Shown here in pieces: positions 1 to 5,803 of a DNA stretch of 5,927 bases (its first letter is position 1; the number at the start of each line of letters is the position of its first letter). Source of the DNA: JBBSEZ01 sp038239195 (GTDB taxonomy: Bacteria; Planctomycetota; Planctomycetia; Gemmatales; Gemmataceae). The DNA is taken from NCBI GenBank assembly GCA_038239195.1, contig JBBSEZ010000542.1, positions 1 to 5,927 on the forward strand. The letters run 5' to 3'. Below the pieces are notes generated by a model. It did no database searches. It worked only from the letters and a program-made list of their open reading frames with translations, and was not told where the DNA came from. Both the position numbers and the translations under genes were made by a program.

Positions 1-1113
1 CAGGCAGGAGGCCATGCTGTCGTAACTGCTGGCAGTGTGGGGGTGCTGCTCGCCCAGCAGTTTCTGTCTGATCGCCAGGGCCTTGCGGACCAAGGGCAAG
101 GCCTCGGCGTGCTTGCCCTGACTGTTCAGGCAGACCGCCACGTTGCTGTAACTGGAGGCCGTGTCCGGGTGCTGCTCGCCCAGCAGTTTCTGTCTGATCG
201 CCAGGGCCTTGCGGACCAAGGGCAACGCCTCGGCGTAGTTGCCCTGCGCATGCAGGGAGAAGGCCACGTTATGATAGCTCGAGGCCGTGTCCGGGTGCTG
301 CTCGCCCAGCACTTTCTGTCTGATCGCCAGGGCCTTGCGATGCAAGGGCAACGCCTCGGCGTGCTTGCCCTGACTGTTCAGGCAGACCGCCACGTTGTTG
401 TAACTGGTGGCCGTGTCTGGGTGCTGCTCGCCCAGCACTTTCTGGAAGATCACCAGGGCTTTGCGATACGAGGGCAACGCCTCGGCGTGCTTGCCCTGCC
501 TGTCCAAGCAGGAGGCCACGTTGTTGTAACTGGTGGCCGTGTCCGGGTGCTGCTCGCCCAACACGTTCTTCCAGATTTCAAGTGCCTTGCGATGCAAGGG
601 CAACGCTTCAGCGTGCTTGCCCTGGTATTGCAGGCACAAGGCCACGTCGTTGTAACTGGAGGCCGTGTCTGGGTGCTGCTCGCCCAGCACTTTCTGTCTG
701 ATGGACAGGGCCTCCCGGTATTTCCGCTCTCCCTGGCGATTCTGCCCCTGCTGGGATAGCCGGTAGGCTTCACCGTTCAGCCCCATCGCGCGAACGACCT
801 CTGGGCGATCCTTCTTCGCGGCCTGGCACAACCGCTGCCAGCGCTCTGCCGCCAGGTGGGCATTGATCGCCTCGGGATGACGTTTGCCCTGCTTCTCGCT
901 GCGACATGCGGCGATCTGCTTCGCCAGGCGGGCCGCATCCTCGAACTCGCCCTTCGCGCCGTGACCGGAGAGTTGGTCTTGCCACTTCGCCACGACCTCG
1001 AGTTCCTGCGCGTTGAGTGGCCGGGACAACAAGGGGGGCCCGGCCGCTCGCGTTCCCGACACAGTTACCAGCAGCGCCAGCATCCACACGCCCCACGCTC
1101 GCACTGTCCGCAT
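1..1113 (-). CDS. Exported TPR-repeat protein, N-terminal part (probable TPR/CHAT protein, 3' end outside window)
   Basis: The frame is open from ATG at 1113 to the left edge, giving 371 residues with no stop. Residues 1-24 look like a Sec signal peptide: basic start MRTVRAW, hydrophobic MLALLVTV, then a likely cleavage near TRAAG. Residues 35-110 are helical and include one degenerate TPR-like stretch (GEFEDAARLAKQ, about 55-66). From about residue 113 there are six tandem 42-residue TPR units of the kinesin-light-chain type (TPR_12/TPR_10 style), each with LGEQHPDTAxSY followed by QGKHAEALP and RKALxI. Such units mediate protein-protein contacts. In planctomycetes, proteins with this N-terminus and these repeats commonly end in a CHAT (caspase-like peptidase) domain. 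That is inferred here, because the C-terminus is off-window. An AGAGGGAA Shine-Dalgarno supports the start. The gene lies 258 bases after the kinase stop and may be co-transcribed with it, but no clear promoter is visible. Confidence 0.9.
   Translation of the reverse strand, partial: MRTVRAWGVWMLALLVTVSGTRAAGPPLLSRPLNAQELEVVAKWQDQLSGHGAKGEFEDAARLAKQIAACRSEKQGKRHPEAINAHLAAERWQRLCQAAKKDRPEVVRAMGLNGEAYRLSQQGQNRQGERKYREALSIRQKVLGEQHPDTASSYNDVALCLQYQGKHAEALPLHRKALEIWKNVLGEQHPDTATSYNNVASCLDRQGKHAEALPSYRKALVIFQKVLGEQHPDTATSYNNVAVCLNSQGKHAEALPLHRKALAIRQKVLGEQHPDTASSYHNVAFSLHAQGNYAEALPLVRKALAIRQKLLGEQHPDTASSYSNVAVCLNSQGKHAEALPLVRKALAIRQKLLGEQHPHTASSYDSMASCL
41..796 (-). repeat. Six tandem 126-bp units encoding TPRs
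   Basis: On the plus strand the phrase GGGTGCTGCTCGCCCA recurs at 41, 167, 293, 419, 545 and 671 (one base differs at the 545 copy's 3' side), exactly 126 bases apart each time. That corresponds to 42 codons per unit. Units at 41 and 167 are identical for 59 bases (41-99 and 167-225). Units at 41 and 293 are identical for 45 bases in their second half (101-145 and 353-397). The 671 unit, first in the protein, is the most diverged toward its N-terminal end. The array probably continues past the left edge, since bases 1-40 also fit the repeat. The array is coding and in frame throughout. Confidence 0.95.
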
Positions 1114-1116
1114 GGC

Positions 1117-1124
1117 TTCCCTCT
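1117..1124 (-). promoter_or_regulatory. Ribosome binding site of the TPR gene
   Basis: Read on the minus strand, AGAGGGAA stands just before the ATG at 1113, with GAGGG five bases from the start codon. It supports this ATG, which is also directly followed by a signal-peptide-like sequence. The internal Met at residue 11 would remove the basic part of the signal peptide and is less likely. Confidence 0.6.
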
Positions 1125-1170
1125 GGTCGAGCAACGACCTGTCTTATGAGCCCTGGCTGCACTTGTTATC

Positions 1171-1371
1171 TCAATCAGGATCGTCGAGGAGGGACGAAGG
1201 CGGCCCAAAACTTCGGATGCGCGAAAGGCCACCCTTCTCGGGTGCCTTCTCCTTGAAAAGCAACTGCACCTTCTCGAACGAGCCGCGCGTGCTGTCCTTT
1301 TTCAGTCCAGCGATACCTCGTCCCGCTTTCTGACGCGGCAGATCGCGGAGGGCAACGATTGCGAGCCATCC
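1171..1371 (-). pseudogene. Relic of a CHAT-domain protein C-terminus (frameshifted)
   Basis: Between the kinase stop and the TPR gene lies sequence that still resembles the end of a TPR/CHAT protein. In one frame it reads ALRDLPRQKAG and, further on, RGSFEKVQLLFKEKAPEKG. The hallmark PFAHPKFWAAFV then appears in a second frame, and the ending LLDDPD-stop (TGA at 1171-1173) returns to the first frame. Compared with the intact CHAT end at 5927-5792, which reads RGSFEKV, PFAHPRFWAAFVLIGDPD-stop, the relic is 7 bases shorter before PFAHP and has one extra base after WAAFV. The two shifts compensate each other. No start codon with a ribosome binding site and no upstream CHAT domain remain, because the kinase ends at 1372. 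A decayed gene end is the best reading. A base-call error could explain the single extra base but less easily the 7-base loss. Confidence 0.75.
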
Positions 1372-3408
1372 TCACTTCTCCTTCGCGAGAACGGGAAACG
1401 CCCACAGCTCCAGCCCGTCCACGCCAGGCGCGCGCAGAAGCTCCTCGCTCAACTTCAGCAGCGGTGCTGTCCCCGCCACCTTCACGAATGACCCACGCTG
1501 CACGCCCAGGACCGGGCCGACAGGGTGAACTCCCTTCGCGTCTGCCACCCACACCGCCTCCCCAGCCGGCGTCGGTTGCCAACCGATCTCTCCTCGCTGC
1601 CTGCTCCACGCGTTGTAGGCCGGTAATGCCTTGCGCGATGCCACAAAGCCCAGCACCTGCATGCCTCCTGCCCGGTTGTCGTCCAGTTTGAACAGGGTGA
1701 GCGAACCGTCCCGTTCGGCTCGCGCAGGGCACTTCAGAAACCTCGCACGCGGTGGAGGCACTGTCCGGTCCGCCTCGTTCTTTTCGTTCGCGGGCCAGAT
1801 CAGCTGTTCGCTCCCGTCCGTGTTGAATGCCAGGAGATAGCCGTAGACGTCCTCGGACAGTTCCACCTCCACGCTGACAAGCGCGCCGTAAGGCACCTCG
1901 AAGAGCTCCTTGCCGATTGTGCCCAGGGCGCGCGAGCCCGTCTTGCTCGCGCTCTCGCGTTGCACGATGCGAAACTGCTGAACCACGAGCGGCCCGGCCG
2001 GCGCCCCGGGCCGCTCACCCTGTTTCAACGACTCCGACCGCTCGCCCTGTCGCAAATTCGTCCCTTCCGTGCCCCCATTTTCAGGCCGCCACGACACCCA
2101 GGCAATCGCGCCCAGCAGCAACAGGGCCAGGCCGCTTCCTACCACGACACCAGACCGGCGCCCCAACGGGCGAAACGAGCCCGTCCCCCCCTCGCGCACA
2201 GGTTGTACAGGGTTGATGAAGCGCTGGGTGGCCTGCCCGGGCTGCGAGGTTCGCGTTTTGCGCCAGACGTCCAGAGCGGCCCCGAAGGCGACGGCGGTTG
2301 GGTAGCGCTCCTTTGGGTGTCGGGCCATTGCTTTGAGTACGAGGAGCTCCAGTTGGGGATCGAGCTCGAGCCGATGAGCCGAGGGCGGTGGCGGGGCCTT
2401 GGTGGCAATCTGGTTGAGGAGGGCCGCGTAATGCCCGGTGAAGGGGAGATGACCCGTGAGCATCTGATAGAGGACGACGGCCAGGCTGTACTGATCGGAC
2501 CACGGCCCGACACCGCCCAGATCGAGCGTCACCTGCTCGGGGGCCATGTAGGCGGGCGTCCCGAGCAAGGAACCGTCCGCCGTCAGGTGCGAGCTGTCCC
2601 GATCGATCCGGGCCAGCCCGAAGTCCGTGAGCAAGGGCCGACCCGTGCGGTCGAGAAGGACGTTGCCCGGTTTGAGGTCGCGGTGGACGATGCCGGCCTC
2701 GTGAACGGCCCCGAGGCCGGCGCTGACCTGCTCGATCAGGGCCACGGCCTCGGAGCAGTCGTCGAAGCGGCCCTGTCGGGCGAGGCGCTCGGCCAACGTT
2801 TCTCCTTCGACCAGGGCCAGGACCACGTACGGGACGCCATCCTGAGCGCCAACGTCGTGGATGGGGCAGACGTTGGGATGATGCACCGCCGCCGCGGCGC
2901 GGGCCTCGCGGAGGAACCGGTGGGCCGCCTGGGCGCGGGCCTCCGGCGAGCCATCGAAGCGAGGGACCTTGATGGCGACGACACGGCGCAACTGCGGGTC
3001 GTTGGCGCGGTAGACCGTGCCCATGCCGCCGGCGCCGAGCTGGCCGAGGACTTCGTACCGGCCAATGTGGGCGGAGGGTGGGCTCGTGCCTGGTCCGAGG
3101 GGAAGCGCGTTGGGGGTAGGCAAACGGGACGAGCTGGGCGCCGGGGTAGCGACGTCCAGCGTGGGCGAGATGCGAACGAGACGCTCGACGAGGGCGGAGA
3201 CACCGGGCTGATCGGGTAGCTGGGCGCCAGGGCCCACGCGCAGGGCCCGCACCAGCGAATCGTCGGCGTCGAGAGAGCTGAGCGCCACGGCACAGCGAGG
3301 GCAAGCAAGCAGGTGCTGCTCGAGCGGCTCGACCTCGCCCTCGAGCAGATCGCCGAAGGCGAGGCGGCGCAGGTCGCGAGGGTTGGGGCAAGGGGTCGTG
3401 TCCGTCAT
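1372..3408 (-). CDS. Transmembrane Ser/Thr protein kinase with N-terminal anti-sigma-like zinc finger and DUF4384-like C-terminal domain
   Basis: The protein has 678 residues from ATG at 3408. Residues 7-39 form a short zf-HC2-like module with H32-x3-C36-x2-C39 (HLLACPRC) and an upstream C7, as in zinc-binding anti-sigma factors. A Pro-rich linker follows. The Hanks-type kinase domain spans about 117-384 and its key residues are all present: Gly loop GAGGMG (125-130), VAIK lysine K147, alpha-C E168 in FLREAR, HRDLKPGN (242-249, catalytic D244), DFG 262-264 and APE 289-291. It should therefore be an active ATP-dependent kinase. RPLGRR precedes one membrane span (about 419-440), which places the kinase in the cytoplasm and the C-terminus outside. 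Residues about 475-678 resemble DUF4384-like domains, with VEVELSEDVYGYLLAFN, SEQLIWP and PPPRARF. A TTG at 3429 would add seven residues but lacks a ribosome binding site. The gene follows the protease and shares its promoter-like element. The substrate is unknown; an ECF sigma factor is a plausible partner by inference. Confidence 0.93.
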   Translation of the reverse strand: MTDTTPCPNPRDLRRLAFGDLLEGEVEPLEQHLLACPRCAVALSSLDADDSLVRALRVGPGAQLPDQPGVSALVERLVRISPTLDVATPAPSSSRLPTPNALPLGPGTSPPSAHIGRYEVLGQLGAGGMGTVYRANDPQLRRVVAIKVPRFDGSPEARAQAAHRFLREARAAAAVHHPNVCPIHDVGAQDGVPYVVLALVEGETLAERLARQGRFDDCSEAVALIEQVSAGLGAVHEAGIVHRDLKPGNVLLDRTGRPLLTDFGLARIDRDSSHLTADGSLLGTPAYMAPEQVTLDLGGVGPWSDQYSLAVVLYQMLTGHLPFTGHYAALLNQIATKAPPPPSAHRLELDPQLELLVLKAMARHPKERYPTAVAFGAALDVWRKTRTSQPGQATQRFINPVQPVREGGTGSFRPLGRRSGVVVGSGLALLLLGAIAWVSWRPENGGTEGTNLRQGERSESLKQGERPGAPAGPLVVQQFRIVQRESASKTGSRALGTIGKELFEVPYGALVSVEVELSEDVYGYLLAFNTDGSEQLIWPANEKNEADRTVPPPRARFLKCPARAERDGSLTLFKLDDNRAGGMQVLGFVASRKALPAYNAWSRQRGEIGWQPTPAGEAVWVADAKGVHPVGPVLGVQRGSFVKVAGTAPLLKLSEELLRAPGVDGLELWAFPVLAKEK

Positions 3409-3413
3409 GGCGG

Positions 3414-3417
3414 CCCT
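3414..3417 (-). promoter_or_regulatory. Ribosome binding site deciding the kinase start
   Basis: Minus-strand AGGG sits five bases before the ATG at 3408 (CCAGGGCCGCC then ATG). The in-frame TTG at 3429 has no purine-rich stretch at the right distance. The ATG is therefore preferred and the protein begins MTDTTPCPNP. Confidence 0.5.
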
Positions 3418-3473
3418 GGAATGCGACAAGATCGCGGCACCGGCGCCGCGGACCTGGGGTGCGTCCCCTTTAG

Positions 3474-3510
3474 CCTACGCGATCGAAGGGGCGAACCTGC
3501 CAGGAAAATG
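3474..3510 (-). promoter_or_regulatory. Putative ECF-type promoter of the kinase gene
   Basis: On the minus strand CATTTTCCTGGCAGGT (3510-3495) is followed by 15 bases and CGTAGG (3479-3474), about 65 bases upstream of the kinase ATG. The same arrangement with the same 15-base gap stands upstream of the protease (5766-5730). The first block matches in 15 of 16 positions, while the spacer does not. An upstream block plus a short CGT-type downstream block resembles the -35/-10 layout of ECF sigma promoters. The CCTGRCAGG core is also a near-palindrome, so a regulator binding site is an alternative. Confidence 0.6.
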
Positions 3511-3658
3511 CCGCTCGCGAAGAAAATGATCGACTCTGTCAAGAAACCGGATGAACGAACGGGCGCCCTCGCAGGGCTGAAACCTGTCACTCTGGGGGGC
3601 CTTGAAGCCGCTCGTGGGTTACCGAAAGCGTGAATCGGGCCTCGTGAGCGCATGACCT

Positions 3659-3673
3659 GCGAACCTGCCAGGA
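3659..3673 (-). repeat. Extra copy of the promoter upstream half-element
   Basis: GCGAACCTGCCAGGA on the plus strand repeats exactly the 15 bases at 3491-3505, 168 bases away in the same orientation. On the minus strand it contains CCTGGCAGGT. No CGTAG follows 15 bases later, so it is not a complete copy of the promoter-like element. It may be an additional binding site or a leftover of a duplication. Confidence 0.5.
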
Positions 3674-3787
3674 CGATCACCGGGGCGTGAATCGGCCCCG
3701 CCGCCGGCCCCAGACCGCTGCGGGGACAGGAGGAAGAAACCGTCTCTCTTCGCCCCTTCGCGAACGGCACAAGCCCAGGGGCCGGCC

Positions 3788-4370
3788 TCACCGCTGCAAG
3801 AGGGGGAGCCAGACGTTGGAGGCGGCCTGGTCCGCGGGGCGGCCCAAGATTTCCTGGTAGGCCGCCATCAGCCAGTTGTTCGCGTCGCTGCCGTGGTTCT
3901 GGAAATACTCCGCCGAGCCGACGAAGCCGGCAATGACGTCCTCGTTGCGGGCGCCGTGCTCGAAGGCGCTCACCCAGCCATCGACCTCGGCCTGGGTGGC
4001 GTTGCGGCCCAGGAAGGTGAAGTAGTCGTCGCGCACTCGCGCGCCCTCGCGCTCGGCGCTGGCGGCGAAGCCGTAGGCCACCTGCTGCGGCGACGTGCCG
4101 CTACTCAGGGCATTCACCCAACCGTTCACCTCGGCCTGGGCCGGCGCACGGCCCAGCAGGTCCTGGTACATGCCCCGCACCCACCCGGCGCCCTGGCCGC
4201 CGTGGTTGGCGACGTACTCCGGCGAGCCGATGAAGCCGGCCTCGAGCTGCTCGTCGCTCAGGCCGTTCTGCATCGCGCCCACCCAGGCGGCCACCTCGCT
4301 GCCCGCCGGGGCCCGGTTCAGGTAGTTCTGGTAGGTGGCGACGATCAGGTTCGAGTAATACTCGGCGCTG
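3788..4370 (-). repeat. DUF4214 repeat array, three full and one half unit
   Basis: Residues about 430-623 of the protease repeat the pattern Y-x3-LxR-x2-xxxEVxxWV, then G-x-xxx-V-xxGFxxSxEY. Anchor tyrosines are Y443, Y498, Y546 and Y601, so spacings are 55, 48 and 55. The second-to-third linker is seven residues shorter. The last unit ends after WLPLLQR at the stop. Such repeats are common at the C-termini of extracellular bacterial proteins, where surface attachment or calcium-dependent folding has been suggested; I see no direct evidence of either here. Confidence 0.8.
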
Positions 4371-5659
4371 TGGGTCAGGGCGCTGGCCACCGTCGGGAGG
4401 GCCGCGGGCGGCGTGGTGGTGGCGGGGCGCGAGTACGCGACGAACAACGTCTGCGCCGACGACGCGCTGGCCTGATAGTGGCTGCTTCCGCTGTACCAGG
4501 CGGTGATGGAGTGAGGGCCGAAGGCCAGCGCGGACGTGACGAAGTAGGCCTGGCTGTTCTGCAGGTTGGCCTGGCCCAGGTAGGTGCTGCCGTCGTAGAA
4601 GCTCACGGAGCCGCTCGGCGTGCCACCGGCGGACAAGACCGTCGCGGTGAGGCCGGCCGCGGTCCCGCCGGCCACGGTCCAACTTCTCATGGTAAAGGTC
4701 GTGGTGGTGGCAGACGCCGTGGCGCCACTCGACGAGCCGCCCTGTCCAGCGACGACCGACCTGGCCCCGCCATTGGAGGCGCCAAGCACACTCTGCACCC
4801 ACGAGCCCATCTCGCTGGTCATGGCCGTCGCCCAGCCCTCGCCGTTGGGGAGGGCGTGCTTTGCCGCATCGCTGTCCCCAAACGAAACGACGGCAACGAC
4901 GTCGTAATGGCCCTGGGGGTCCAGCGCGAAGATGGGGCTGCCGCTCTGCCCGTTGTACACGCTCAGGCCGCCGGCATCGTTGTACGCATAGTTGTGGTAG
5001 GCCAGGAGAGGCGTGTGGCTGATCCACTCCTTCGTGGTGTCGATCCCGGAGGCGTACCCCGTGGTCTGGTACGGAGAGCCCACCTGCAGGTTGGGGATGT
5101 AGGTCGGGTCCCCGGGGTAGCCAATCTCGTACAGCTGCAAGCTGCGGTAGTCGAGCTGGTCGGCGTTGTTGGTGACCCCGAAGTTGTAATGGGCCGGATA
5201 CCCGCCGTTGGGGTCGAGCGTGATGACGGCGAGGTCGTGGTTGCCCAAAACCCCGTTCGTGCTGACGTAGAGCGGGTTGACGGCCATGTACTTGCCCCAG
5301 TAAGCCTGGCCGCTGCTGCCCCCAACCTGGACCTCGACTTGGTCAGCGTAATGCCCGTTGTCGTTCGACTGAGGGTTGTAGACGCAGTGGGCCGCCGTCA
5401 GGATGTGCGTCGCGTCGATGAACGCACCCGAGCCGCTGAAGGAGCCGACGTCGTTGAACTTGGCGGTCAGCAGCACCGCGCCACTGAAAGGGTCGCCGCC
5501 GGTCCAAGCCTGGGGCACCAGGGCAAGCGCCGGCACCACGCGGTCTTCCAGGCCCTCCAGGCTCGGCACGAACCTCGCCCGCCTCGGCGACTTCGCCGGG
5601 CGAACGAGCTTCCGCAGGCGCGCACCGAGTCGCTTCAGGCCGGTCAATGGCGTGATCAT
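3788..5659 (-). CDS. Secreted trypsin/V8-like serine protease with Ig-like domain and DUF4214 repeats
   Basis: This 623-residue protein starts at ATG 5659. The N-terminus is strongly basic (residues 8-29) and runs into PSLEGLEDRVVPALA (32-46), a motif typical of the start of large extracellular planctomycete proteins; there is no classical long hydrophobic signal. The peptidase domain spans about 50-292 with the chymotrypsin-fold triad: H91 in LTAAHC, D142 in NHDLAV and S239 in GQSGSP. GQSGSP instead of GDSGGP, and HDLAVI, resemble V8/glutamyl-endopeptidase types. C92 is the only cysteine, so no disulfides can form within it. Residues about 313-408 form a bacterial Ig-like domain of the Big_3_5 kind (GSVSFYDGSTYLG, FGPHSITAWYSG). 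From about 430 there are three full DUF4214 repeats and one half repeat, marked by YQNYLNR, YQDLLGR, YFTFLGR and YQEILGR. It probably cleaves proteins outside the cytoplasm; the substrate is unknown. Its leader carries the promoter-like element shared with the kinase. Confidence 0.93.
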   Translation of the reverse strand: MITPLTGLKRLGARLRKLVRPAKSPRRARFVPSLEGLEDRVVPALALVPQAWTGGDPFSGAVLLTAKFNDVGSFSGSGAFIDATHILTAAHCVYNPQSNDNGHYADQVEVQVGGSSGQAYWGKYMAVNPLYVSTNGVLGNHDLAVITLDPNGGYPAHYNFGVTNNADQLDYRSLQLYEIGYPGDPTYIPNLQVGSPYQTTGYASGIDTTKEWISHTPLLAYHNYAYNDAGGLSVYNGQSGSPIFALDPQGHYDVVAVVSFGDSDAAKHALPNGEGWATAMTSEMGSWVQSVLGASNGGARSVVAGQGGSSSGATASATTTTFTMRSWTVAGGTAAGLTATVLSAGGTPSGSVSFYDGSTYLGQANLQNSQAYFVTSALAFGPHSITAWYSGSSHYQASASSAQTLFVAYSRPATTTPPAALPTVASALTHSAEYYSNLIVATYQNYLNRAPAGSEVAAWVGAMQNGLSDEQLEAGFIGSPEYVANHGGQGAGWVRGMYQDLLGRAPAQAEVNGWVNALSSGTSPQQVAYGFAASAEREGARVRDDYFTFLGRNATQAEVDGWVSAFEHGARNEDVIAGFVGSAEYFQNHGSDANNWLMAAYQEILGRPADQAASNVWLPLLQR

Positions 5660-5791
5660 GGCTGGTCCCGTGTTCGTACTGGGGGCTGGGAAGGATCGGG
5701 CGAACCGTCGCCCGCCCTGTCCGCATCAGACTACGGGACGGGACCGCCAGACCTGTCAGGAAAATGTGCGCGACGTGAAAAAAGACCGAAA
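5660..5791. other. Intergenic region between CHAT gene end and protease
   Basis: The 132-base gap contains a T-run after a small hairpin at its upstream end and, 12 bases further, the promoter-like element. The remainder is the protease leader. The ribosome binding site is weak (GGGACC about six bases before the ATG). No gene is visible. Confidence 0.6.
5730..5766 (-). promoter_or_regulatory. Putative ECF-type promoter of the protease gene
   Basis: On the minus strand CATTTTCCTGACAGGT (5766-5751) is followed by exactly 15 bases and CGTAGT (5735-5730), about 70 bases before the protease ATG. It matches the element upstream of the kinase in sequence, spacing and distance to the start codon. 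Neighbouring sequence is unlike, which argues that the two blocks are kept by selection and are not just part of a recent duplication. Confidence 0.6.
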
Positions 5792-5803
5792 TCAATCCGG
5801 ATC
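5778..5803 (-). terminator. Weak intrinsic terminator candidate after the CHAT gene
   Basis: Read on the minus strand, GA(T)CCG, a 9-base loop and CGGTC form a five-pair stem with one bulge, followed at once by six T residues (5783-5778). The stem overlaps the CHAT stop codon at 5792-5794. The stem is short, so termination would be inefficient, but its place just before the protease promoter element fits. Confidence 0.3.

Larger units (their letters stand above)
3409..3787. other. Intergenic region between protease and kinase, 379 bases
   Basis: I find no convincing gene here. The open frames crossing it have no family-like motifs and are explained by high GC. It holds the kinase ribosome binding site, the promoter-like element at 3474-3510, and a second exact copy of its upstream half (GCGAACCTGCCAGGA on the plus strand at 3491-3505 and at 3659-3673). 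It also holds a short direct repeat, GCGTGAATCGG, at about 3628-3638 and 3685-3695. A weak inverted repeat (GCCCCT at 3752-3757 with AGGGGC at 3777-3782) lies just after the protease stop, without a T-run. Confidence 0.7.

Noticed and set aside
37..759. Long open frame on the plus strand with repeated residues
   Set aside because: It is antisense to the TPR array. The minus frame gives classical TPR units with a signal peptide, so the plus frame only mirrors the 126-base repeat.
41..796. Regular 126-base repeats as a CRISPR or satellite array
   Set aside because: The repeats have no unique spacers, are in frame and encode TPR units.
1132..1150. ACAGGT upstream of the TPR gene as a third copy of the promoter element
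   Set aside because: Only part of the upstream block matches, no CGTAG follows at 15 bases, and the distance to the ATG is too short.
1171..1374. Stop-codon readthrough from the kinase into the CHAT relic
   Set aside because: The frame is open, but the PFAHPKFWAAFV hallmark lies in another frame, so readthrough would not produce a CHAT end.
1960..3219. 419-codon open frame on the plus strand
   Set aside because: It lies opposite the kinase, whose frame has every kinase motif. High GC keeps antisense frames open, and the translation shows no family-like pattern.
2081..3391. 436-codon minus-strand frame overlapping the kinase
   Set aside because: It is an Arg/Pro/Ala-rich frame-shifted reading of the kinase gene without recognisable domains.
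3752..3782. Inverted repeat GCCCCT/AGGGGC after the protease stop as a terminator
   Set aside because: Six pairs around a 19-base loop and no T-run on the minus strand; too weak to call.
3405..3791. 128-codon minus-strand frame in the protease-kinase gap
   Set aside because: It overlaps the kinase start and spans the promoter-like element. Composition is basic and Pro/Ser-rich with no domain, and no good ribosome binding site is seen.
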